A stretch of 64,000 bases of DNA from Ctena decussata. Lineage: Eukaryota > Mollusca > Bivalvia > Lucinida > Lucinidae. The first letter of the stretch is position 1. Each line of letters starts with the position of its first letter. The stretch is from assembly GCA_963989385.1 (NCBI GenBank), contig OZ022503.1:52636858-52700857 (forward strand), in the 5' to 3' direction. The position numbers and the translations under genes are program-made. Below, piece by piece: positions 30,822 through 42,865 of this stretch. A model generated the notes under the pieces. That model had not been told where the DNA came from. It was given only the letters and a program-made list of their open reading frames with translations, and made no database searches.

Positions 30822-31112
30822 TGCCCAGTAAACAGCTAAGGTCATGTCGAGCCGGTCAGTTAACCTACTCACGCTGTTCCATGGCAGGCTTAGACCTCCT
30901 AAACGGTTAACCAGTACTAAGTGCATATGATTTCGCCAGTACTTCAACTGACAACTGCCCTTCTAGAATCAGCAGAAGGGAAAGAATGACCGTAGAAAAT
31001 ATTTCATGATCAATCTCCACGAAAGTTATGTGGCCTGTCTGGGAATCGATCTCACGACCTCTTGACCTGCAGTCTGACGCGCTGCCGACTGCGCTAGCGG
31101 GCCCGGCAAGGG
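30822..31112 (-). mobile_element. SINE family G, full minus copy
   Basis: The complement starts with the tRNA-like CTAGCGCAGTCGGCAGCGC and a B-box-like GAGATCGATTCCC, then the same body as 30637 and a 3' domain GTACTGGCGAAATCATATGC. It forms an inverted pair with the copy at 30637. Body-only relatives lie at 3040-3240 (minus) and 31117-31258 (plus). Confidence 0.75.
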
Positions 31113-32790
31113 TAGTTGTCTGTTACTGGCGGAAGTATGTGCACTCAGTATTGGTTAACCGCTTAGGTATCACCGCTTAGTATGCCTAAGCCTGCCCAAA
31201 CACAGTGTGACGGTAGGTGAACTGACAGGCTTAGCATGACTACTGCTGTTTGCCTTGACCTGTACACAGAGCCCTTTGTAGCTTCTTACACATCGCTACG
31301 TCTTGGGTAATAGTAGGGTGACTTTCAGAGGTGAAACGAAGGTGGGGTAGTCATAAAAATACTACAAGCAACGCTATATACCAAAATGTTTGTCATACCT
31401 TGTAGTTTATGAAATCACCGGGATCCAGTGGCAGATGTTGGTGCGGGCTGAGAAATCCAAGATGGCGTCCAAGATGGCCGCCGTGTTTAGCATAGGGCAC
31501 TAGATATTTGTATCTTGCTGTAGAATTTAACAAATGGAAAACACAGAAAAGGAAATGACTTTATATTTATGTAACATAAACCAACATTTGAAGAAAGTAT
31601 ATTGTGGATTGCTGTTGAACAAGGTCAAGGTCATTTTCAAGGTCAAATGTATTTGTTTGGAGAAAAATCTTCATTTTACCGCCTATTTTCACAATTATTG
31701 TAAAAATCTTGCTGAACAGAGCTGATTTTCGTATGTCTTGATTAACTTCAGTATTTATAGTTATAGTTTATAGACTTATAAATGCTTGTTGCGCCATTAC
31801 TGTGGGACTATTGACCTTGACATTCATCAAGCATGTCAAATACTGATTAAAACTGAAACAAAATCCTACATATTTTTCTTAATTTGAAATTGCATTTTCA
31901 ATGTTTATGCGAGTAAGTCATTTGACCATCCTTTTTGACAAAGCAAACATACTATCTATGTATCATGTGCAACAAGGTCAAGGTGATATTAAAGGTCATG
32001 AGAGTGAATAAAGTAAACATAATATAGGCCAAATTACGGGAAAACGTCCCTTCTGAGATCTAAGAATTAGAAAGTCTCTAAACAGCTTTCTTAGGCTATT
32101 TGCGTTACTAGTACTTAGTCTTAAAACTTTGGATATCAACAAGAATAATTTACCTACATGCAGCAGATAACATAGGCATTGATCAGCATGCGCCTATAAA
32201 CAAGCCGGGCTATGCCTTTGTTGGTCACATATGACACTATACACGTTTTCTTGTGAAACTAGTCTCATGATCCATACTAATGTAACATATTATAATGGTT
32301 TAAAAATACGGCATGAATCTCATGATAAGGCATGAAGCACTGTGAACATAGCTGTTATAATTATTATGTAGAACAACATTTGTCATAAAGTCAGTGTCAT
32401 ATCCAAGGTCATATCCAAGGTCAAGAGACAACCTAATAATATTATTTCCTGATCCATCATAGCATGTCCCCTACATTAACACTGTCATACACTTTGAAGA
32501 AAGTGGCGTGCATTTAATGAAAATGTTGAAGAGATGTGCTGTACAAGCAAACCCTGTCCACAGTTATGATACTATTGAACAAGGTCAAGGCCATTTTCAA
32601 GGTCAAATGTATTTGAGAGGGTAATAAAGAAAGGTTGTTAAGCTGTTGCACAGTAGGATGTCTGGGTGTACCTTCATATTTTTCGCCACTTTATGCAAGC
32701 ACACACTGAACGGTCCTTCAAGACCTTTGACTGGAGTGAGGTGAAACTCTTGGCACCACCTTGTTGTAGTTTAGTTCAGCCTGACCCAAG

Positions 32791-32928
32791 ATGCAGCAGG
32801 CCATTTTAGCTTACTTAATCGTCCTTTCCATTGCACCACTTGCTCTGGTGGTAATAGCTAAAACCTTAGTGAGAGGCCCCTGCAGCTCATGCGACACCCA
32901 TGCTGCTCATGCATTAATTGGTTCACAG
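32791..32928 (+). CDS. Candidate first exon of an unrecognised membrane protein
   Basis: The ATG at 32791 opens 46 codons up to a donor CAG|GTCAGC. The product begins MQQAILAYLIVLSIAPLALV, a strong signal-anchor or transmembrane stretch, followed by a CSSC pair. I do not recognise the family. It could join in phase 0 to 34101-34256. It lies inside the 5.7-kb element, so it may be a captured or chance exon. Confidence 0.2.
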
Positions 32929-33164
32929 GTCAGCTCAACTCGAATAAGACAACCTGTTTGTTTATTATAAGCGTATCCATACCAAATGTATTTAACTTCT
33001 TCAGTGTCGCTAACCCCAAAAAGTTTGAAAGAAAAGAGATGATGCGCAGGTCTCGGCAGGCAATGAGCATCCCTCTCCGAGCCACACTTACTGTCCGTGT
33101 CGTATTCCGCGATGTAAGTTTCTTTTACCTGTTTTTAAATGAGAGGCAATTTTTATGGTTTTCT

Positions 33165-33680
33165 TTTTCCTCAGGTGGCATGCCATTCCTGGGGGATCTG
33201 CTTCGGTGAGAGAGCATTTGCTTTAATGGGAGTAGGTTCTTTTCTTTGGGAGTTGACTTTTGGATAAAAGGAACGCAGAGATGGGGATGGTGGAGTTGCT
33301 TTTCCGGAAGAGGAGGCTTCTCTTGAGACTGTGCCTGTTTGTTTGCTTTTGCAGTGTGGCCCTTTTAATGGGGAGTCTGCTGTGGAGCGAAGGATGGATG
33401 AATGCACGATGCAATTTCATGTCCTTTAAACAGTATTTCAGCCATGTCAGGACAACGAGTAGGTGATAAGGAAAGGTTGTCAAGCTGTTGCACAGTTGGG
33501 ATGTCTGGGTGCACCTTCATACTTTTACAAAGGCAGGCGGGTTTTATGACTTCCTTCTTGCATGCTTCCCCAGGAGGCATGGTCCTTCCTTTTGGGTCTG
33601 CTTTTGAGGGATAGCGTTTGCTCCAATGAATGGGGGAAATTCCTTTGGGAGCTGGGCCTGGGTTGGAGAGGGGGCAGGGA
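33165..33680. repeat. Diverged direct repeat and SINE tail
   Basis: TCTGCTTC...GCATTTGCTTTAATG...TTTGGGAGTTG near 33195-33260 recurs diverged near 33595-33660. In between, 33405-33470 is a reversed SINE tail (TGTCCTTTAAACAGTATTTC). Confidence 0.5.
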
Positions 33681-34100
33681 TGGGTTGGCTGTGTTGGTTC
33701 CTCTAAAGATGTACGTTTTACCTTAACATAAACATTAACATAAAAAAGTAAGCCATATACTATCATGGTCAGAAAATACATCACTTGTAATACCTGGTTG
33801 TTTTGTATTGCATTGTATTTTAATATACTTGATTTCAATCTTGTAACTGTAGACCAAACTGAATATATTTGATTTGATTTGAGGAAGATGCTAAGCTGCC
33901 TATACTCAGAAGACTCATTGAGCAAGAAAGGGCTTCAGCAATGGAGTCATGCACTGGAGTAATGTATACCTGTAGTACTAAGGAAAGCAAACAGACAAAC
34001 AAACAAAGACGGGGTTTCTTCAACTATCCTAACCCAAATTCACTGTCAAGGCATTATGGGGGCCAGACTGAAAATGCTGTTGTTGTTGTATTTATTTCAG

Positions 34101-34256
34101 TACAAACTCTATCCTACATGCCATATAGAGGACAAGAGGAGACATTGCAGACTAGATACAGATGCCCCGAAACCAGCATACAGTCATTTTATGGGGTTTA
34201 ATGTGGGTTTTGCAATCATTATGCTGGGCATTATATATAGTTCAGACTCTTTATTT
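34101..34256 (+). CDS. Candidate terminal exon, unrecognised, with one membrane segment
   Basis: A good acceptor (GTATTTATTTCAG) precedes 51 codons and a stop. The product starts YKLYPTCHIEDKRRHC and ends with a hydrophobic segment FNVGFAIIMLGIIY. Composition is protein-like, but no family is recognised and transcript support is lacking. Confidence 0.2.
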
Positions 34257-34259
34257 TAA

Positions 34260-36840
34260 TATTGAAGAAGAACCTGAATGTCTAGAGAAAGGACCATAGC
34301 AAACTTGCTCGGTAAACAGACATAACTTAAACAGACGTAGTCTTGTCTTCCTTAGGCGCCAGAGACCAAGGATCTGTCGTCGCAGGTCTGAATCCTTGAC
34401 GATCATTATGATGCCTCATGACAATAGTTGGTATACTGGTCAACTGGCAGCCCAAGTCTTCCTCAGCAATCTGCATCATAAAGAGGACGGCATTTTTACC
34501 GCCTTCAATAATATAATAGTATAGATAACAGAGTGGCCTCATCACAGTGGTGGGTGGGCATATGTCTAATTACACTAAATGCCCGAGCATGTGCTCAAAT
34601 AATGACCCTACTGATTTGAGCCTAGGCAGATTCAGCTCTCACAGGCCATGGTGTGGCCTAAGGGATCATCCTTAGGAACGATCTGTTCTGGATTTCAGTG
34701 CCGGTCTGATGTTCAGCGTTGGAAGCATGAAGGACTACGGGCATGTTTTAGGGCTGGTTGTGTGGTTTGTCTGCATTCAGATGTGTGGGTTGTTCATGCT
34801 GTTCTTTATTTTCAGGAGCTGATTGGTATTTTAAGCATTTTACTAAATGTTTTCAAAAACCTGCCATTGTCATTGTATGTTGTTTTAACATGATACTTTT
34901 AACCAATAGATACTATTTAATCCCAAAATGGCGCGGAATTTTACTATCAAAATGCTCCTTTGAAACGCTGTGGTTGTGGTCATTCGTGTTTAATACTTCT
35001 GTCAGTGTTAATGTTGCAGTGTTATCAATTTCATTAAATTTTATTTTGTTTTAAATTTATTATTCTCCTCCGGATGGTAGCTATGCGAGATCTTTTCAAA
35101 ACATTTGGTTACACCCATCCCCCACTCCCTCCTCCCTTGTCATTTACAATCATAGGCAGGAATAAATAAAGAATGAGTTTCATTTTTCTGATGTTTATCG
35201 AAATTAAATGGTCTCGATATTGTAATCCTTCGATATACATCTGAACAATCGAGTTCATTGCTTATATTAAATTCTTTTTTCTGTCGTAATTTGGTGAAAA
35301 CATTGTTATGACATCACCAACGCCCTATCAGATTGGAAAAATAACATTATGCCCGACTAGTTTAATTACTATAGGGCTTTTCAGTAAATGTACAGAGAAT
35401 GTAAATATTAACCTAAAACAAGCAAAGTATAGCCATAGTGAAAAGGAATGTCTAAGAATTTTGAAGTCTCTTTCATCAGTCATTTGATAGTGCAGTGTTA
35501 AAGGCGGTTTAGACATTTAGATTTGATTTCAAGCTAGGAGTAGTTGATGGACGTATGATGAATTGTCAAATAAATGGACCAGCCCATGAGAAAATGATAT
35601 TCATCACATATTCGTAAGTCATTTTTGAAACGTGCATGCACAACAATCCCGTGAGGCTAGATGTATTACATCATCTACTACCATTCTTTGTATGCACGAA
35701 CTATATTAAGGCTCTGGTGAAACTGCGAGGATATGCAGGCTCCTCTAAGCATTTACTGGGTGTTTATGCGATAGTACCAAATTTTTCAGACACTGGCTCA
35801 AATGAAAGATCAAATACAGAATCATTAATAGCAAAACGCCTTTGACAAGTTATTGCCAGTACATGTTCTGTACATACAAGATAGGATAAAACCACATGGA
35901 GAAAATCTACCTTGACACCACATCAATTGACAAACTAAAATATTCTTGTCAGTAACCTTCCGACCTCAGATTTCAGTTTGTTTTCACTTCAAATACATGA
36001 TATCCTGTATGTTATTCAGACATGTGCATAGATGAGCACTGTAAATTGATATCAACACGGCATGTTTACATCCTGTACCCGGACACCATTATTGACAGGT
36101 TTATTTTGACACAGTGGGCAACAAAACAGAACTGTATAACATTGGTTTTGCTGGAAATAATTATAAGCTACTGTTTTTCAGAATGATTACAATTTCATTA
36201 TTGAGATTTTGAATGTTTTTCATGTAAATCAGTCATTGTTTACATTTGGCATTTCAAATTTCCCGCCACAGAAACTTGATCGGTGTAACCATAAAAATAC
36301 CCCTGGGAATTTGTTCCTTCTACATAAACAATAGAAAATATTTGCTAAGAAAAGAAACTTGTTTAGAGAACATAATGTGCTACAACAATCAGCCTTTTTT
36401 TGATATATACAACTTACTTTCTCTCAAACTGTATGCTGACTGTATTTCTCCTGCATTTCCCTATTGAAATAGCCGATTTTCGTGAAGTACCCCTTGTTGA
36501 TATCCTTCATATTCACTGGCTTAAAATGGTATAATATCTAAACCAAATGCATTAAACAGAAGTCAGTTGCCCATCAAATGTTATTCTGAAGCAGCAACAG
36601 CATTACTACAGATATTTTGGAAGTTATTGAAGAAAACATCTGGTCAAACAGCGCTTTTTTTAACAAATTTGACCTTTGACCTTTAATTTGACCTTGACCT
36701 TTGAAGTTAACCTTATGGTTTTTCACATGTTTGAAATGGTATGCAATATTAAAGATAAACTGCAGCTGTTTTGAGTTCATAACCACATTAAACAGATGAT
36801 GAGCACCAATAATCTACATTGAGCCCCTTTTCAAAGAACA
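34260..36840. other. Interior of the 5.7-kb element, no gene supported
   Basis: No transposase domain or spliced gene could be supported. A frame near 35640-35845 resembles an interspersed-repeat translation. Confidence 0.35.
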
Positions 36841-37080
36841 GCGGCCATTTTGTGACGCCATCTTGGATTTCTCGGTTCGCACCAAGGTCATGCAATGGAT
36901 CCCGGCTGTTTTACAAACTTTGGGATATGACAAACATTTTGGTATGTAACACTGCTTGTAGTATTTTTATGACCACCTACTCTATGAAATATGCATCTTT
37001 TCTGGCCAAAGTCACCCTACTATAAAGTAAAGCTCATTATCTTACTTCCAAATATCTGTTATCAGGAGGTCTGATAACAT

Positions 37081-37262
37081 TCAGTGCTACCTTCCAGTGT
37101 CAGTGCTCTGGATGGGAGGGGGTATTTGATGATATAATGAGTTTTTTTTTTCTTGTTTCTCGTAGAAGACGTGGTGTGGTCCCTCATCCAGCCTCGTTGA
37201 GGCTGTTCGGATGAGGGGTTTCTTTGCATATCTGACAAAAATTGTCACCCAGTGCTCTGCAA
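37081..37262. mobile_element. MITE family C copy, diverged
   Basis: CAGTGCTCTGGATGGGAG...GTATTTGATGAT at the left, a central CCCTCATCCAGCCTCG palindrome, and CCCAGTGCTCTG at the right. Confidence 0.6.
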
Positions 37263-38112
37263 CTTATTCTCCTAATGTCGTCATTCTGTTCTATTCTGTT
37301 TTCAAGCTTTCTTCGAAGTGTTTTTATGCAATTATGTTGCATTTGGACCTATACCTCGGATAGGGGTGCTGGTCTTGAAAGTCTACTGAGCCCTTTACGC
37401 AACTGCATTGCTTAGCCGTTCGTATCAGCGTTCTTGTCATATATTTCGACGTTTCGCACTTCTCCTATTCCAGATAATAATTTAAACCGTGGCCCCAATC
37501 AATTGATCGTTCTCAGGCAAGTTTTGGGGCGGCTAGGTCGGTACCGATCCCAAGAACAACGTGCACACTATCTTTGAATTTGGCACAGGCGACAGACGGA
37601 CTCGGGCACCCAGACGGTACTATTATGGATTCGTTCCGCGGAGCCGCTGGGAAGGACCCGTTTGGAGGCACTGGGTGCTAGGTCGCTATCGCAGTATTTT
37701 CATATACGCCCTACATTGTTAGGAGCCTACCAGAATTGGAAGAATATCCGATTTGCCCCGTATGCTACGAAATTTTGCCAAACAATGAGAAATATTGAAA
37801 GCTCTGGAAAGAAACCATGTCATTGATAAATTCGGTTTGTTTGTTTATTTGTTTTTTTTTTCTTTTCTTTTTTTTTTGTTTTTTTTTTGGGGGGGGGGGG
37901 GGGGGGCGAGACAGAGAGAAGGAAAATAAAGAGCTGTAACGCGTTAAGATGTTTAAAAATATTTGCTTTCAGCCGGAGTCGAACACTGGCGGCCCATATA
38001 CAGGTCCGACTCTCACACCATTGCTCCAGGGTACTATATGTAGTTGTACGACTTTTTATTTCTTTGTTTACAACCAGGACAGCGGGAGTTAATTAGTTGC
38101 TTGGACGTTTAG
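37263..38112. other. No gene; T-run and G-tract
   Basis: A T-run and an 18-base G-tract lie at 37850-37906. About 37970-38040 has a reversed tRNA-like B-box (GGAGTCGAACACTGG), probably a SINE head. Confidence 0.45.
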
Positions 38113-38340
38113 GATTTAACGGCCCTCTGAGACAGTCTTTCAGTCTATATCGAGCCGTCACCCTGAGAGTGCGGGCGAGAAAGGAGAAAGGACAGATGAA
38201 AGAAAAACGTCCAAACAACTCTTCCCGTATCTACTGCAAGATAGCAAGCACTGCAGGTCCTTGCCCCAGTATAATCCAAAGAAGTAGGACGCCCCAGTAC
38301 TGAACGCTACCCATCACCATCGCCCGACCCGACCGCCCAA
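38113..38340 (-). mobile_element. SINE-like family E (minus)
   Basis: TTTAACGGCCCTCTGAGACA...GTCCTTGCCCCAGTA...AGTAGGACGCCCCAG match the copies at 18717 and 60034. Confidence 0.75.
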
Positions 38341-38771
38341 TTAACCCACTAGAGGTAGAATACACTCCGAGGCTTTCTCGCCCTCGGAGGACTTTCCCAG
38401 TCGAATGTACAGCCTACTCATGTTTGTTCCACTGGCTTGTTCAGCCATTTTTAACCCAAATATCAATCACACACATGAATAACAACAACTGATTTTAGTA
38501 AAGATGTACAACTATGCACAACGGTGAAATACACGTCATTGGACACGGTTGAATAAATAAAGAATGCGTGGCGGATCTAGCTCATTTTTTTTTGCTTTAT
38601 TTAAAAAGAAGGAATTGTGATTTATTATTTTATTATTATTCAAGAAAGAAACTGGAAAACTTTGATCACGAACTTAGAGACCTTATATTTGCCACCAAAG
38701 GTTTCTGAAGTCGGGAAATTTAATTTCACAAACTTGTCAGACAATCCGCCATCGTTAGTTTTTGGCACAGC

Positions 38772-40335
38772 GTTTAGTCTTTAGTCTTAGTCGCCTTAGT
38801 TGTACTAGTCCAGTAGTTAGATAAATTACAACAACTGGTTATGGAGTCTCAGTGGTTCGATAAATTAGAAGTACTAGAGAGATTACAGTTATTGGCTATG
38901 GAGTCTAAGTAGTTAGATAAATTACAGTAACTGGTTATGGAGTCTCAGTAGCTCGATACATTACAGTAACTATTTATTAAGTACGAGTAGTTAGAGAAAT
39001 TACATTAATTTGTTATAGATTCCCAGTAGTAAGAGAAATTACACTAACTGATTCTGCAGTCCCTGTAGTTAGAGAAATTACAGTAATAGGTTATGGAGTA
39101 TCAGCAGTTAGAGAAATTACAGTAATTCGCAATGGAGTCCCAGTAGTTAGAGAAATTACAGTAATTCGTTATGGAGTCCCAGTAGTTAGAGAAATTACAG
39201 GAATTGGTTATTTAGTATCAGTAGTTAAAGAATTACAGTAATTGGTTATGGAGTTCAAGTAGTTAGAGAAATTACAGTAACTGGTTACGGAGTAACAGTA
39301 GTTACAGAAATTACAGTAACTGTTTATGGAGTATCAGTAGTAAGAGAAATTATAGAATTTTGTTATGAAGTCCCAGTAGTACGAGAAATTACAGTTATAT
39401 GTTATGGAGTATCAGTAGTTAGAGAAACTACAGTAATTCGTTATGGAGTCCCAGTAGTTAGAGAAATTACAGTAACTGTTTTTGGAATATCAGTTGTTAG
39501 AAAAATTACAGTGACTGTTTACAAAGTCTCAGTATTAAGAGAAATTACAGTAACTGTTATGGAGTATCAGAAGTTAGAGAAATTACAGTAAATGATACTG
39601 GAGTATCAGTAATTACAGAAATTACAGTAACTGGTTATGGAGTATCAATTATTAGAGAAGTTACAGTTATTGGTTATGGAGTCTCTGTAGTTAGAGAAAT
39701 TACAGTGATTGATTCTGGAGTCCCTGTAGTTAGAGAAATTACAGTTATGGATTCTGGAGTCCCTGTAGTTAGAGAAATTAATGGCGATGGAGTATCAGGA
39801 ACCGATTATGTAATATCAGTAGTTAGAGAAATTACAGTAATTGGTTATGGAGTCCCAGTAGTTAGCGAAATTACAGTTATTGGTCCTGTAGTTAGAGAAA
39901 TTACAGTGGTAAGACATGGAGTCCCAGTTCTTTGAGAAATAAAGGTAAATGATGATGGAATACCAGTGTTTAGAGAAATGACAGTAACTGATTGTGGTTT
40001 ACAAGTGTTACGAGACATTACAGTAGTAGGTTGTGGAGTCCTAGTAGTTAGAGAAATTACTGTAACAGTGAATGGTTATTGAGTCACATTAGTTACAGAA
40101 GTTAGAATTACTAGTTATTGAGTCACAGTAGTTAGAGAAATTACAGTAATTAGTGGTTATGAAGTCACAATAGTCACAGAAACTACAGTTATTGGCTTTG
40201 GAGTTTCAGTAGTAAGATAATCTATTGAGAAATTACAGTTATAGATTAGTAGAGGGATTGCCGTTATTGATCATGGTGTCTAGGTATTCAGAGAAATTGC
40301 AGTAATAGGTCATGGAGTCCCAATATATATAGAGT
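38772..40335. repeat. Large minisatellite, about 38-bp unit
   Basis: Roughly 40 units of GGTTATGGAGTCCCAGTAGT followed by TAGAGAAATTACAGTAATT, diverged and of variable length. The left flank GTTTAGTCTTTAGTC...TTGTACTAGTCC appears in inverted form beside a short array of the same unit at 20785. The frame at 39705-39935 is repeat translation. Confidence 0.9.
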
Positions 40336-40619
40336 AAATACGACACTTACGTTTCAGTTTCTCCCGTCATCTCTTGGCAATGGACGTCGTGCCAAAGTTA
40401 CGGATAATTCCAACTTTCGGGTGATATTTCTAGTAATTTGTTCCACTTATAGATCTGTTATCTTAAATGATCATGTCTTCGTCTTTTTAGGGTCCCATTT
40501 TAGTTCAGATCAACCTGAATCAACCAAAGACGAATACTGAGCAGCCACTTTTGTGCCCCTGACAGGCTGTTTCTTTTGTTGTTTGCAGTAAAATAAAATC
40601 TCTTTACCAAAAAACAAAA

Positions 40620-40650
<31 letters not shown>

Positions 40651-41179
40651 AAAAAAAAACCACAAAAAAAAACAACAACAACAGTTCTTGTAATGAGACC
40701 AGATTTTTTGTGAAGAGATTTTATTTTACTATTCTTCAGAATGTTTCAGTGTCACCAATAAAGTAAACGGCATGATCGTTTTCAATTTTCTCAAATTCCA
40801 TAACTTGAAATACTACCATCTCATCTACATTCGGTAACTGCTACAGAATTTATCACTCAAAATTGCCCTTTACCACTTATAAGCTATCCTGTAGAATTTA
40901 AAACACTGGAATATAACAGTTATTCCTGTGTTTATTAAAGAATGCCAATAAAGGCAAAGTCAAGTTTGTGAAAATACGTCACAGATTGATATTTATAACA
41001 ATAGCCCAATGTCTGGTTATTTCAATTTCTATTCAGTGAAAAATAATATTATTTTACAAGATATACTGCTCGACAAAACTGTTATCTCTCCTTAGATTGA
41101 ATTTGGTTTAAGAGTATTTTATTGCCCAATACTCTGTATAGCAAGAATTCTTATAACATTAATTACGCTGGTCTTTAAT
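40336..41179. other. No gene; (CA)n and A-rich run
   Basis: (CA)n at 40620-40646 is followed by A-rich sequence. Nothing else supported. Confidence 0.5.
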
Positions 41180-41297
41180 TGAGCCGCGACACGCGAAAAC
41201 CAACAGAGTGGTTGTGCTCCTAGCGAAGACTCAGATCAGCCTGGGCATCTGCGCTGGGCACACAACCACTTTGTTGATTTTCTCGTCTCACGGCTCA
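41180..41297. mobile_element. MITE family A, internally deleted
   Basis: Both ends are present (TTGAGCCGCGACACGCG ... TCTCACGGCTCA), but the middle jumps from GCCTGGGCATC to TGCGCTGGGCACACAACC, so only about 118 bp remain. Confidence 0.8.
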
Positions 41298-41304
41298 TAT
41301 TATA

Positions 41305-42255
41305 CGAGGGTTAATCCAGAAGTAATGTCACTGCAGCTATAAAATCGTGTAGAATAAAGAGAGAGCAACAATATTTCGTATCCAAGTACCTTAATCTATT
41401 TGCGTTATGGTCTGAAAATATCATAAAAATACAGTGTACAGTAACTGAGATATCGAGATGGACAGAAGGCATGGTAACGAAAAGCGCCGCACGTCAATGT
41501 CCAAAGTAGCCTATTCGTTGTTCCAGCAAAGCACTAATGTCTGTTTACCCATGTTTAACTCATCTTTTAATATAACTTGAACAGCTCCGCAGCTCAAGTT
41601 TAAGGATTTGCACAATATTCGAACTGCAGAACAATGATCTTCATATATGGGATCAGAACAAGGGTGGCGTTATTGCCTGACATTGTACATAGAGGTCTTC
41701 CGGTTCTCGGACTATCCTCTAGCGACTCATCAGCACCCGTATCGCGCTGATTGCACCTTTACACAAGCCTCATAATAACTTATATCACCACATGTCTAAC
41801 TAAGCAGCTCTAGAGTCTCTAATGGTGATATTCCAAAAGAGGCAAAATCGCATATATATCCACTGACGCGTTCGTCAGAAATCAACATTTTTACTCTCGG
41901 CAGTAACAAGCATTAGCACTAGCTAGCGAACTTCAAACTGCAGTGACGATATTAAAATTTCAACAGTGGGCGGCAGAGATATTTTCATCTGACTTGGCGC
42001 GTTATTTTCATTTTGATTTGTGATTGCCTTTGAAACTTATGTTCATGTAATTAACGTTATTCAAACGTGCGGCGCGATGGCGTCGGTGGCATACTTTGAA
42101 CGTCTATATACTCGGAACGGAAAAAGATTCCAACTTTATAGTTATTCTGTAAATCAGAACTGAATTACAGTGCAGCTTGATATAATTCATATAATAATGC
42201 CACTGTGAATATGCGCGCAATGGACACTGTGACATTACTTCTGAATCAACCCTTG
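41305..42255 (-). mobile_element. Decayed mariner transposon
   Basis: The ends CGAGGGTTAATCCAGAAGTA (left) and its near complement ending at 42255 are inverted for about 30 bp, and TA flanks both sides. On the minus strand near 41690-41570, frames interrupted by shifts read PRTGRP and then VRILCKSLNLSCGAVQVILK, the helix-turn-helix of mariner transposases. The DDD catalytic part is missing; full-length mariners are about 1.3 kb. Confidence 0.8.
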
Positions 42256-42277
42256 TACAATTATTACATGCCTTTGT

Positions 42278-42378
42278 AGCTATCGCTCCATGGTCATGTG
42301 AATGCACTATTGCCTGAGGCTGCAAAGCAAATGGCGATAATGCGTCGGATCGGTCACAACACAACACTGAGGGACGAT
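42278..42378. repeat. Imperfect palindrome with CTATCG ends
   Basis: GCTATCGCTCCATGGTC...GCACTATTGCC at the left and GGGACGATAG at the right. Related to 42551-42652. Confidence 0.45.
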
Positions 42379-42550
42379 AGTAGGGGCTGTTGCCCCTTAA
42401 AGTCATTAAATAACTGTTTTATAGCCATAGATTGGTAAAAAAGGGTTTCTGTTACTCCAGAAAGCTGCAGTGACATCTAACATAAATTAGCGCGCGTCTA
42501 GGTGACAGTATGCAACTGTTTAATGCCTTTACAGGCCGTAGCCAAATCTA

Positions 42551-42652
42551 TCGCCCCCGGTGTACTGTAGACAACCTGATGCACTATCGCATTAGGCCGT
42601 AAGGACAAGGGCGATAGTGCATAGGTCGTCCACAGCACAGAGGGCGACAATT
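42551..42652. mobile_element. Palindromic MITE with CTATCGCCC ends
   Basis: TGATGCACTATCGC / GCGATAGTGCATAGG form the inner arms. CTATCGCCC...CTGTAGACAACC pairs with GGTCGTCCACAG...GGGCGACA outside. Confidence 0.6.
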
Positions 42653-42816
42653 ACAAGCCGCAGCCATCCCTTGACATCAAGAGGGAGAGAGAAGGACAAG
42701 CATACACGTTCAAGACAAACAAATGCACGAGAAGCCCAAAAGCCCAAAGACCAGCTCACCGTCTATTCAGCTTTTGACGCTCGTTTGGCAAGATCTGCCT
42801 ATGCCTTGTGTTTGAC

Positions 42817-42819
<3 letters not shown>

Positions 42820-42863
<44 letters not shown>
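42820..42863. repeat. (TG)n microsatellite
   Basis: About 22 uninterrupted GT units. Confidence 0.95.

Positions 42864-42865
<2 letters not shown>

Larger units (their letters stand above)
31311..37022. mobile_element. 5.7-kb DNA element with long terminal inverted repeats
   Basis: The left end TAGTAGGGTGACTTT (31311) and the complement of the right end (to 37022) align for about 175 bp. Shared blocks are TCATAAAAATACTACAAGC, ATACCAAAATGTTTGTCAT and GAGAAATCCAAGATGGCGTC. TAA is repeated at both edges (31308-31310 and 37023-37025), a duplication typical of PIF/Harbinger. Subterminal AAGGTCAAGGTCA motifs occur on the left, with inverted TGACCTTTGACCTT on the right. No intact transposase was found. 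Confidence 0.72.

Noticed and set aside
33005..33113. Exon-like stretch with good AG and GTAAGT sites (VANPKKFERKEMMRRSRQAM)
   Set aside because: Its phase does not join to the neighbouring candidate exons, and the next exon-like piece (33175-33205) belongs to a diverged direct repeat.
33365..33925. 186-codon minus-strand frame
   Set aside because: No recognisable domain, runs through a reversed SINE tail and diverged repeats; probably chance.
38772..40335. CRISPR-like regular repeats
   Set aside because: Units are contiguous and diverged without unique spacers, in a eukaryotic context: a minisatellite.
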